Positions 30,186 through 39,123 of a stretch of DNA of 64,000 nt are shown here, in pieces. Below the pieces are notes generated by a model. It saw only the letters and a list, made by a program, of their open reading frames with translations. It searched no databases and was not told the DNA's origin. A program made the position numbers and the translations under genes. This DNA is from Locusta migratoria. Lineage: Eukaryota > Arthropoda > Insecta > Orthoptera > Acrididae. The stretch spans positions 761,503,301 to 761,567,300 of the forward strand of contig CM048755.1 in assembly GCA_026315105.1 (NCBI GenBank), written 5' to 3'. Position 1 is the stretch's first letter, and each line of letters begins with the position of its first letter.

Positions 30186-31740
30186 TTATGACGTCTGCAT
30201 CACGGAATGTGCCAAGTATGTCCAGAAACTGGTGTCTAAGTAATTGTGGTGAAATCGATACCTTTGGATCGCAGGACAGTTGCAGGTGGAGCTGGAGGCG
30301 AGGGATGGTCCAAGGAGGGATATGAGATAGGCAAGAGAATGCAGGATGGAAAGGAAAGGACTCGAGTGAAGAAAGAAGACAACGTACCCAGACTGCGACC
30401 AGGAGACTCGATCTGGGTCGACGTTGTGGAGAGAGAAGGTCGGTATTTGGAAAAATAACCTGCGATGTGGATGGTGAGGTGTAGCGTGGACATGGGAAAT
30501 GTAGGAAGCCAACAACTGTTGCCAGCAGTACCTCAGGGGAGGGATGCCAGCTTCAGCAAGGAGGCTAGGCACAGGGCTGGTGTAGAATGTCGCCATTGCT
30601 AAACGGACACCACCATGAGGAATGGGATCCAAGATGCGCAGTGCTGAAGGTGATGCTGAGTCGTACACCTGGTTCCCATAATCCAGGTGTGATTGGATGA
30701 GCGCCCTAAAGAGTTGCATAAGGGTTCCATGGTCAGCTCTCCAGGCAGTGTGGCTAAGACATCATAGTTTATTTAGGTGCCGCCAGCACTTCTGCTTCAA
30801 CTGAGGAAGGTGTGGCCCCCAAGTCAGTCGATTGTCGAACAGCACGCCGAGAAACCGATGTGTTTCTGCGACATGAAGCTGGTAAGCAGCTAGCTGGAAT
30901 TCTTGGTGAGGGTGAACGGCCCGACGATGACAAAATTGCATCACCCGGGTTTTAGAAGCTGAGAACGTAAAGCCATGTGCTGTGGCCCATGACTGTGCCC
31001 TTCGGATGGCTCCCTAAGGACGCCTTTCAGCTACACCAATGCTAGGAGAGCTGTAGTATAAGCAAAAGTCATTGGCAAATAAAGAACAACAAACCAATGA
31101 CTCCACTGCCGCAACAAGACCGTTTATCGCAATTAAAACGAGCGGTACACTCACAACGGAGCCCTGGGGGACGCCGTTCTCCAGCACTCGGTATGAGCTG
31201 AGGGAGGTACCAACTCTAACCCTAAAAGTGCCTAGTGAGAGGAAATTCTTGATAAAAATTGGGAGTGGACCACGTAAGCCCCAGTCATACAGTGTAGCAA
31301 GAATATGGTGGCTCCATGCCATGTCATATGCCTCCATAAGTCAAGAAAGACCGCAACTAGGTGCTCACACCTAGAGTAGGCTGTACAGATGGCCAACTTC
31401 AATGACACTAAATTGTCGATAGTGGAGCGACCCTGACGAAAACCCCCTGTTGTGGGTCCAGCAGACTGTCCAGACCCTATTAAATAAGACGAGCAATTTG
31501 TGGTGAACGTCCGCTGACAGGTGACGGACGAACTAACTATGTATGCGGTCTGGTCCCAGAGAGGTATCGGGGCAGGGATCAAGAGCAGTGTCAAACTCCC
31601 ACACCGTAATTGGAGCATTGTACAGTTCCTGGCGGCGAGTGTGGAAAGATAGAGGATTTCGCTCCATCCGTTGTTTAAGGGAGTGGAAGGATGCACTATA
31701 ATTTGCCGTTGTGGAGCAAATCACATAATGCTCTGCCATG
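30186..31740 (-). pseudogene. Reverse transcriptase of LINE B2 with altered active site
   Basis: RT blocks on the minus strand: GFRQGRSTIDNLVSLKLAIC near 31410, a frame-shifted AVFLDLWRHMTW block near 31330, ENGVPQGSVVSVPLVLIAIN near 31150, and FANDFCLYYSS at the catalytic box, where the plus positions 31078-31089 encode Phe-Ala-Asn-Asp instead of Tyr-Ala-Asp-Asp. One of the two metal-binding Asp residues is therefore Asn. LDYGNQVYDSASPSALRILD follows near 30670 (thumb and after). Several frames are used. Confidence 0.85.
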
Positions 31741-32250
31741 CACTCAGAAATAATGGCCAGGTCAGTACAGACAGTGCCGTCGACAGTCAGAGATGGGATT
31801 CCCGCTGGTGGGCGGCATCCAAAGACGCGCCATACCTGAGACCAGGCGCGAGAAGGGGAGGCACGAGAGCCTATAGAGGCAACCTACCGCTCCCAGCAGT
31901 CCTGTTTACTTTGTCAGATGAATCGTCGAGCTCGGGCCCTGTGCCTTTTAAAGGCTATCAGATTTTCGATTGTGGGGCGGCGCCGGTGGCGTTGCAGTGC
32001 TCGCCGACGGTCCCAGATGGCCTCAGAAATCTCGGCACGACCTTGAGCAGAGGGGAGCCAGTGGTGATCGGAATGGTCTCCTCTGCAGCTGTGACCATAG
32101 CAGCAGTGATCTGTTGGACTGCCCTATCAATATCAGGTGGTAGTGGAACAGAAACCACAGCAGCCAAGGTGTAACGCCGCCAGTAGACAGATGTAGACAC
32201 CATCCGGATGGGTAGCCTGCAGGTTTGAAGTGCTGGAGCAACAGAAGAAT
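31741..32250 (-). pseudogene. Linker between endonuclease and RT of LINE B2
   Basis: Arg/Lys-rich, Trp-containing linker typical of I-clade ORF2, read in fragments (for example IDRAVQQITAAMVTAAEETI near 32110). No catalytic motif is present. It connects the endonuclease upstream with the RT block downstream and is broken by frame changes. Confidence 0.6.
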
Positions 32251-32900
32251 GGGGAAATGTTCACTCCCGCATAGGTCATTGTGGACCCTCCAACTTAAAT
32301 GTGGGAGCAGGCTTGGGCTACATACAGATAGGTCAATAGCAGAATACATGCCATGCACTATACTGAAATGTGTGGGTGCACTGGTGTTTAGGAGGCATAC
32401 GTTCTGCTGTGTCTGGTGTTTAGGAGGCCTACGTCCTGCTGTGTCAGTAATGTTTCAACGTGTCTGCCACGTCCCAAGGGCTGTATACTGCCCCAGAGTC
32501 CTGGGCGTTGAAGTCCTCCAAAAGAATAAATGGTGGGGGTAGTTGCACGACCAAGGCAGTGAGGTCAGCAAGGGACACTACTTCATCTTGTGGGAGGTAC
32601 AGAGAGCAAACAGTTACGTCCTGAATTGTTATGATTCTTACAGCCACTGCCTCTAGAGCCATGTTGAGAGTCACGGCAGAACTAGAAACAATGGCGAGGA
32701 CACCTCCAGATACCCTGTTGTAGTCAGTGCAGTTGTTGTAGTAGCCCCAATAGCCATGGAGGGCTGGGGTCCGTTGGACAGGAAACCATGTTTCCTGTAG
32801 GGCTACACAGAAAGCAGGATAGCGGCACAGTAATTGCTGCAGCTCAGGTAAGTGGAGGAAAAAACTGCCACAGTTCCACTGCAAGATCGTGCTACTTCGT
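32251..32900 (-). pseudogene. Endonuclease domain of LINE B2
   Basis: The minus strand at 32444-32884 opens at MQWNCGSFFLHLPELQQLL and reads FCVALQETWFPV (catalytic Glu present), GYWGYYNNCTDYNRVSGGVL, VAVRIITIQDVTVCSLYLP and LLEDFNAQ, where Gly of the usual GDFN is Glu. A duplicated stretch near 32391-32435 disrupts the sequence after it. The later block NDLCGSEHFPILLLL (near 32260) has Glu-His where Asp-His is usual. The domain is recognisable but unlikely to be active. Confidence 0.85.
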
Positions 32901-34493
32901 GATTGCTGAGGCCTTGCAGTATCGAAGGTGCTGTTGGTTCCACGGAATCACCTGTCGTCACTAATGGTAGAGGCAGGGCCTCTACATCCATCGCCTCCAA
33001 TGTCTTGGTGATAGCCAAGTCCTCTGGTGAGACAAGGAGTTCCACCACGTCCTCAGATATGTGAGGTGGTGGTGGTGGTGGTGGTGGTGATACCACGGTT
33101 TCCACCGTGGAATCCATTTGCTTAGACTTTTTCTTCTCTCGCTCCTTTTTTGGTTTCTCTTGCTGGGAGGGCTTTGGGGCTTCGACCTCAACCTCAGGGA
33201 CTGAGTAGGACCTTGAAGCCCTACAACCACAACCCGAAGTCAATGGCTGTCTCAGCCACTCACTGGTACCCACATTATCAGCAGGAGAAACCATAGTAGG
33301 AATGGAGCCTATGGATACATTCCTGGCGAGAGGTGCTGGAGAAGGCTGCTTCTTCTCCAGCTGGGTGTTAGGGACTGCAGTCCCCAACAGTTGTGGGGCA
33401 GTTGCCCCCACAGGAGGTAGTGGTTGGGCAACAGAAGAAGCGCCCCCAACCGTCGAGGGGGCAGTTTGATGTTGTTGGCCCACAGGGCCCACAAGAGGTG
33501 GCGAGACATGGGAGACTGATGCGCCCATAGTGATCGAAGATGACGCAATGGCTGCAAAGGACGACGACATCCGAACAGGATGAAGACGCTCATACTTTCT
33601 TATGGCCACTGAATACGTCAATCTGTCAGGGTTTTTAATTCCATGATCTTCCGTTCTTTATGGAGCACACTAAATGTCGGCGAGCAAGGTGGATGTTGCA
33701 GCCCACAATTCACACACACAGGAGGAGGTGTACACGGGATGTCCAGGTGTGATGGACCCCCACAGTCTCGGCATGTGGGGCTGGAAGTGCATCGGGAGGA
33801 CATATGCCCGAACTTCCAGCACCGAAAGAATCGTATATGGGGAGGAATGTACCGTTTTAGATCACACTGGTATATCATTATCTTGACCTTCTCAGAAAGT
33901 ACATCGCCTTCGAAGGCCAAGATAAATGCAGCGGTGGCAACCTTGCGATTTTTCAGTCCCCTGTAGATGCGCCGGATGAAGTAAACTCCTCGTCGCTCTA
34001 AGTCGACACGCAATTCGTCGTCAGTCGGTGATAGGAGATCACGATGGAACATTAAACTCTGGATCATGTTGAGCATCTTATGTAGCGTGAAACTTACGGT
34101 GACGTCTCCCAGGTTGTTTCAGGCGAGTAATGCCTTTAATTGTGCTGGGGATTCCGCTTGTATTAGGACAGACCGACTTGTCATTTTAGAAAATGATGCC
34201 ACTTTGCCAAATCTATTTTCAATTGTTTCAACAAAAAATTGTGGCTTAGTGTTAGTAAAAGATTCCCCATCAGCCCGAGTACAGACTAAGTACTGGGGCA
34301 AGTAAGGCTCAGATCGGTTAAGGGCCTGACGTTCTTCCCAAGGTGTGACCAGGGAAGGGAACGATCGAAGGTCATACTGTGCACCATTAAATTTATTTCT
34401 TCCTCTCTTAGAGACGGCGTTTTTGCGACCGCCCACGCTATTTATGGCTCGTTTCATTTCCGTCCCACGAGCATCTAGGGAAATAAGGTCCAC
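32803..34493 (-). pseudogene. ORF1 of LINE B2 (gag-like)
   Basis: Start near 34493 (MDLISLDARGTEMKRAINSV); N-terminal block with FVETIENRFGKVASFSKM; middle block at 33618-34076 with RWKFGHMSS-type knuckles (RCWKFGHMSSRC, CRDCGGPSHLDIPC, CVNCGLQHPPC). The first knuckle begins FFRCW where C2 has CFRCW, so its first Cys is lost. The C-terminal 272 codons (32803-33621) are open, Pro/Ser-rich, with a poly-Pro run opposite the (ggt)n tract at 33067-33090. ORF1 overlaps the start of ORF2 by about 80 bp. Three frames are needed. Confidence 0.85.
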
Positions 34494-34858
34494 CCAGGCA
34501 GATCCCCGCTTGCCTGGCTAAGCCTTATACAGCTGAGGTGCGGCAGGTTCCTCAGAGTTTGCTCCCTAGCGACTGTTCAACCTCAACAGCTATGCATCTC
34601 CTCGGCACGCAGCACACCTTGAGAATGAGTTTTTTCTTTTGTATACAGCTTTCTGCCGTCCTTGCAACCCGGGCGATTAAGCCAAGATCCCCGGGCTCTG
34701 AAACGTACAACGTTCCACCGTCGCGCCAAACGATGGTCGTTGAAGTACGCACAGAGCTTACGGTGTAGCGGACTGTTGGCGCGACACAGCCCACAGCTCA
34801 GGACCCCAGGTTCGCCAATCCCATACTCAGCAAATTAATGCTGAGTCCCTGAGGGGAC
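34494..34858 (-). other. 5' untranslated region of LINE B2
   Basis: Closely similar to 49643-50106 of element C2, including gatccccgggctctgaaacg, ccgtcgcgccaaacgatggt and tgttggcgcgacacagccca. The conservation of this non-coding block in two copies marks it as the family's 5' UTR, where these LINEs usually carry an internal promoter. I see no specific promoter motif beyond that. Confidence 0.75.
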
Positions 34859-35880
34859 TGGTCTAGCTTTACGAAATTTTGGTACTGATGATTCTTTTAA
34901 AGTTACATGTGCCACAAAGTCTTTTGCACAACCTAGTTCGCCGGCCGCGGTGGCCGAGGGGACTGAGGCGCTCAAGTCATGGTCTGCACGGGCACTATGG
35001 TGGGGGGTTCGAATCCCCCCTTGGGCATGGATATTTGTGCCGTCCTTAGTATTAGTTAGTTCATAAGTAGTTTGAAAGTTTAGGGACTGATGACCCCGTA
35101 GTTAAGTCACATAAGCTATGCAAACATTTGATTTTTGAACAACCTAGTTCCGGCGAAGAAAAGTCACAATATTTTCATACAATGCATTGATTTTGTCCTG
35201 AGGCACTTCTGACGAAATTTGAAGCACATCACTTTGAATTGCTAAGCCAAACAAGCCCAAAAATGTTCTGTGTAGATTTGGTCTGAAGAACTACAAAAGC
35301 TACAGTTTAGGTAACACCTTGAAAAGAGGCTGGCAGGCTACACGTTCCCAGCATGGGAATATTTTGTCCTGTATATGCTGTTAGCACTTACTGAGACGGT
35401 GACAATTTTGGCGAACCAAGACGTTCATAAGTGTCTTTATTTATTAATGTGACACTGGAACCAGTGTCGAGCTGAAATTTCACAGTCTTATTGTCTACAG
35501 AAAGAGTCACAAAACGTTTTTGCTTGTGGCGCATGACAGGTGCACTAATGTGGGCGACGTCTGATACAGTTTATTTGCTGCACTTTCACGTGTGCGGGCT
35601 GCGTATGAAAGGAAGAGGAGCAGAATTGGCACACAGCAGATTAATAACACTGTCCCTAGATGGCGCTACTGCCGGATCAGCTTCCGTGCAAGCATGCAAG
35701 GATACCCCAGATTCACCAACTACTGCACTAAACACACTTTGAGTAGCTACATCAAGTCTACTGTCACTAGTTACACAGTACTGGGCACTTTTACAAGGAG
35801 AAGTAGCAGAAGGAACTAGGTTGACTACAGGATTTCACTGTACATAGTCATTTTGCTTGTCCCAAACCCTTTTCCATTGC
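34859..35880 (-). pseudogene. pol: Protease and N-terminal reverse transcriptase of gypsy copy B
   Basis: Resuming after LINE B2, the minus strand reads the start of RT (AVPKFRKARPV region) and, interrupted by a SINE at 34940-35138, continues into the protease with the active-site LDTGSSVTL (Asp-Thr-Gly encoded at 35457-35468) followed by NKDTYERLGSPKLS. Frames change several times. The protease would process Gag-Pol in intact relatives. Confidence 0.8.
34940..35138 (+). mobile_element. tRNA-derived SINE inside gypsy copy B
   Basis: Starts gccggccgcggtggccgagg, contains GGTTCGAATCCCCC, ends in caaacatttgatttttga. A perfect 12-bp duplication ACAACCTAGTTC (34928-34939 and 35139-35150) flanks it. 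Removing it restores the gypsy sequence. Confidence 0.95.
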
Positions 35881-37037
35881 AAAGTTTGATGTGCTCAACG
35901 GCACTTGAGACGTGGCACACTACATAGTTTTGCCGTAGGCACAGAAGAACTTTCTTGCATTTGAGAATCAAGAGAAGCAGTGTTAAAGTCCACAGTGTGC
36001 ATGACGTTTACTGCATGAACTGTTCTTGCTTTCTGCGATGCACTGTTTCTAATGGCATCGATCTTGGAATTTTTATTCTGCATACACACTGTCTGTACAT
36101 GTCCAGATTTGCCACATTGATAAAAAATGGCGTTGCGACTATGGAATTGCGCACGTTTGAGGCAAGATACACACTGGGGCAAGATTTACGAACATTTTTC
36201 TGAAAAGAGCATCAACGCTCGTTATGCACATTACGTTTTCTAACACGACGGGCAGACCTTTGTGTCGCGCTTTTACACTGGCTACTGTTCACTGACTGTT
36301 CATCATGGCTGGTAGAATTGTAAGAATCACTAGGGATAGACTGACAACTGCGATTAGGAAATCGTCCATTGCGGCGCAATGAGTTAACACTGTGGCTGTG
36401 CATTTCTACACCTGCCATGTAGAAGGTGTCATACGCTTCAATAAGCTGCAGTACACTATCTAAAGAGAGATCAGACTGTTTCAGAATCGCTGCCCTAATT
36501 CTGGGGTCCTGAATATTCTGCGTAATGGAATCTCTTAACATGATATCACTATAAGAAAGTCCACAAGAGCAAGTAAATTTACATTTGCGGGTTAAGCCCT
36601 TCAAGTCTGTGATCCATTGCTGATGTGACTGATCCGGTGATTTTTTTAGTCTGAAAAATGGATACCGTGCCATGGCTACGAGTGCATTTACGAGTTGATC
36701 GAAGTCTATATCGCCAGGAGATGCGTGGGGGAAAAGTTTCTGTGGTAATACGAAAGTCTTTGTGCCCACCACTGAGAGGAACATATGCGTGACTGTCTGA
36801 CCTGTAAGTTGATGAGCCGCAACGAGTTCTTGAAATAGCGCCAAGTAATCGCTCCATTCTTCGTCCTGTTCGTCATACTGGCAAAACGTAGGGAGCACAT
36901 GGGGGCGGCTGATGCGACGGCTGTTGTTGCTGAGCTGCCTGCCCCATCAACTGGCACACTGCTTGGAGTAGTTGCGTGATTTGCGCCGTCTGTAACTGAA
37001 TAATTTCCATTACGTTTGGGTTCGGGATAGTGGCCAT
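35881..37037 (-). pseudogene. gag: Gag of gypsy copy B
   Basis: Minus strand: ATG at 37037 (MATIPNPN...), a Gln/Ala-rich N-terminus, then an open stretch at 36212-36898 with LPTFCQYDEQDEEWSDYLAL and the capsid core, and a nucleocapsid at 35895-36182. The zinc knuckle reads FYQCGKSGHVQTVC, whereas copy A has CYQCGKSGHVQSVC, so the first metal ligand is Phe here. An internal deletion near 36690 removes the ALNAYYQRKVL part seen in copy A. Two frames are needed. Confidence 0.85.
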
Positions 37038-37257
37038 GCTGACCGATTAGGCGCCGCACATACAAGAAAATTAGAACAAAACACAATTGCAATGTAAAAG
37101 TGGACTCTCTGCAACAACAAAAAATGCCCACAAAACACGTAACAGAATATTGTCCCCCAAAAATCTTATAATAAGGGTGGGTGGGTGGGAGAAATTTCTT
37201 CATGCTCCGACTGCTGCTGTCTGACTGCTGCAGCGAGCTGGTCCAAGGTTCTTCTAT

Positions 37258-37274
37258 CCCATCCTCGTCGCCAC
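37258..37274 (-). other. Primer-binding site of gypsy copy B
   Basis: Immediately after the 5' LTR the sense strand reads gTGGCGACGAGGATGGG. TGGCGAC is a frequent start of gypsy primer-binding sites. Which tRNA is used cannot be told without comparison to a tRNA set. Confidence 0.65.
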
Positions 37275-37723
37275 TTTTGTGTCTCATTGCCGCCGGTTGT
37301 CCTAGGTGTCGGTGGCCGAGTAGAGAGAGAGACCGACACAGGGAAATAGGATGCACACGTGTGCGGATACAGAGTGTGAGGTGACCAGTCAGTGGGACAG
37401 CAGATACTAGAAACACTAAGCTAGATTAGTACATGGTATATATTTCGAAGAAATAGTACAATACTTAACATTCGTAAGTTTCATGACTGCAGAATAGTGT
37501 AATGCTGATACATAGTTTCACTAGGTAGAGGCCTGCCTACTGATGAGAGTTTGTTCTGGTGCCTGTCCTATTGCCAAGTGCCCGATCCAGTTTAGTGGTG
37601 GCCGCGAGGGGGATTGCAGGAGAGGGCGCTCCTGGTCGACGTCTTAAGAACGCTGCGCCGTGCATGCATGGCGGTGCGCAGCGAAAGTACGTGGCGTGCA
37701 CTTCAGACTTGTGTGACACCACA
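37275..37723 (-). repeat. 5' LTR of gypsy copy B
   Basis: Sense strand from TGTGGTGTCACACAAG to gagacacaaaa, 449 bp, pairing with 15697-16145. It abuts the CTGGG duplication in the Tc1 terminus. Confidence 0.9.
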
Positions 37724-37757
37724 CTGGGCATTAAAATTGCTACATCACGAAGATTAT
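37724..37757 (+). repeat. Tc1-like element, remainder of left inverted repeat
   Basis: ctgggcattaaaattgctac continues the repeat begun at 15687-15696. CTGGG is present on both sides of gypsy copy B as its 5-bp target duplication. The core ATTAAAATTGCTACA matches the complement of the right terminus. Confidence 0.8.
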
Positions 37758-37946
37758 GTGCTACATAGGCGAAATTTTAGCGACTGGAAGAAGATGCTAT
37801 AATATGCAAATGATTAGCTTTTCAGAGCATTCACACAAGGTTGGCACCGGTGGTGATACCTACAACGTACTGATATGAGGAAAGTTTCCAACCGATTTCT
37901 CATATGCAAACAGTAGTTGACCGGCATTGCCTGGTGAAACATTGTT

Positions 37947-39026
37947 GTGATGCCTCGTGTAAGGAGGAGAAATGCGTACCTTCACATTTCTGACTTTGAT
38001 AAAGGTCAGATTGTAGCCTATCGCGATTGCTGTTTATCATATCGCGACATTGCTGCTCGCGTTGGACGCAATCCAATGACTGTTAGCAGAATATGGAATT
38101 GGGTGGGTTCAGGAGGGCAATACGGAACGTCGTGCTGGATCCCATTGGCCTCGTATCACTAGCAGTCGAGATGACAGGTATCTTATTAGCATGCCTGTAA
38201 TGGATCGTGCAAGCACGTCTCGATCCCTGAGTCAACAGATAGGGACAAATGAAAGACAAGAAGCCTCTGAACGAACAGTTCGACGACGTTTGCAGCAGCA
38301 TGGACCATCAGCTCGGATGCCATGGCTGTGAGTACCCTTGACGCTGCATCACAGACAGGAACGCCTGCGATGGTGTATGCAACGACGAACCTGGGTGCAC
38401 GAATGGCAAAACGTCATTTTTTCGGATGAATCTAGGTTCTGTTTATAGCATCATGATGGTAGCATCTGTGTTTGGCGACATCGCGGTGAGCGCACATTGG
38501 AAGTGTGTATTCGCCATTGCCATACTAGCTATCACCCTGGGTGATGGTATGGGGTGCCATTGGTTACACGTCTCGGTCACCTTTTGTTCACATCGACGGC
38601 ACTTTGAACAGTGGTCATTACATTTAAGATGTGTTACGACCTGTAGCTCTACCCTTCATTCAATCCCTGCGAAACCACACCTTGCAGCAGGATAATGCAC
38701 GACCGCATGTTGCAGGTCCTGTACGGGAATTTCTGGATACGGAAAATGTTCGACTGCTGCCCTGGCCAGCACATTATCCAGATCTCTCACTAACTAAAAA
38801 CGGCTGGTCATTGGTGACCGAGCAACTGACTCGTCACAATACTCCAGTCACTATTCTTGATGAACTGTGGTATCGTGTTGAAGCTGCGTGGGCGTCTGTA
38901 CCTGTACACGCCATCCAAACTCTGACTCAATGCTTAGATGTATTACGGCGGTTATTACGGCCAGAGGTTGTTGTTCTGGGTACTGATTTCTCAGGAACTA
39001 TGTACCCAAATTGCGTGAAAATGTAA
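37947..39026 (+). pseudogene. Tc1-like transposase, frameshifted
   Basis: The N-terminal 72 codons (37947-38162) contain a helix-turn-helix (FDKGQIVAYRDCC, then RDIAARVGRNPMTVSRIW). After frameshifts the catalytic parts follow: FSDESRF with Asp at 38425, QQDNARPHV with Asp at 38691, and WPAHYPDLSLTKNGW near 38770. In active relatives the last block has SPIEN with the third acidic residue; here Lys stands where Glu is expected. The C-terminal segment 38631-39026 is in the first frame. The enzyme would cut and join transposon ends at TA in intact relatives; this copy is dead. Confidence 0.88.
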
Positions 39027-39087
39027 TCACATGTCAGTTCTAGTATAATATATTTGTCCAATGAATACCCGTTTGTCATCTGCTTTT

Positions 39088-39121
39088 CTTCTTGGTGTAG
39101 CAATTTTAATCGCTAGTAGTG
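39088..39121 (+). repeat. Tc1-like element, right inverted repeat
   Basis: tcttcttggtgtagcaattt then taatcgctagtagtg, followed by TA. Its reverse complement (CACTACTAGCGATTAAAATT) matches the left terminus CTCTCCTGGGCATTAAAATT with a few differences. Confidence 0.8.
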
Positions 39122-39123
39122 TA

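Larger units (their letters stand above)
29002..34858 (-). mobile_element. I-clade non-LTR retrotransposon B2, near full length, inside gypsy copy B
   Basis: Minus-strand LINE of 5.86 kb. An 8-bp duplication TGGTCTAG (28994-29001 and 34859-34866) flanks it, and joining the flanks restores the gypsy RT frame. The 3' end carries a ccaacc-type short repeat (ttggttggttggtgtt at 29002). The 5' end, TCCCCTCAGGGACTCAGC in sense, is also found at the 5' end of element C2 (50106), so this is probably the true start. ORF1 and ORF2 are complete in extent but frameshifted. Confidence 0.92.
15697..37723 (-). mobile_element. Ty3/gypsy LTR retrotransposon copy B (host of other insertions)
   Basis: Two 449-bp LTRs (15697-16145 and 37275-37723) flank a minus-strand gag-pol order: gag, protease, reverse transcriptase, RNase H, integrase. 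A 5-bp duplication CTGGG (15692-15696 and 37724-37728) lies within the Tc1 terminus. Insertions interrupt it: gypsy copy A at 18272-28320, I-clade LINE B2 at 29002-34858 and a SINE at 34940-35138. Removing them leaves about 5.9 kb, a normal size. There is no env-like frame between integrase and the 3' LTR. The coding blocks resemble the insect elements usually labelled K02A2.6-like (Mag-type); that clade call is tentative. Confidence 0.9.
15685..39123 (+). mobile_element. Tc1-like DNA transposon split by a gypsy element
   Basis: The left end is TA (15685-15686) plus CTCTCCTGGG (15687-15696). Gypsy copy B then intervenes, and the repeat resumes at 37724 with cattaaaattgctacatcac after the duplicated CTGGG. 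The right terminus at 39088-39121 is its inverted partner (ggtgtagcaattttaat...gtagtg) followed by TA (39122-39123). Without the insertion the transposon is about 1.4 kb, normal for Tc1-like elements, and one transposase gene fills it. Confidence 0.82.

Noticed and set aside
32982..33230. His-rich minus-strand ORF
   Set aside because: Frame shadow of LINE ORF1 across a (ggt)n tract; the overlapping 272-codon frame is the real one.
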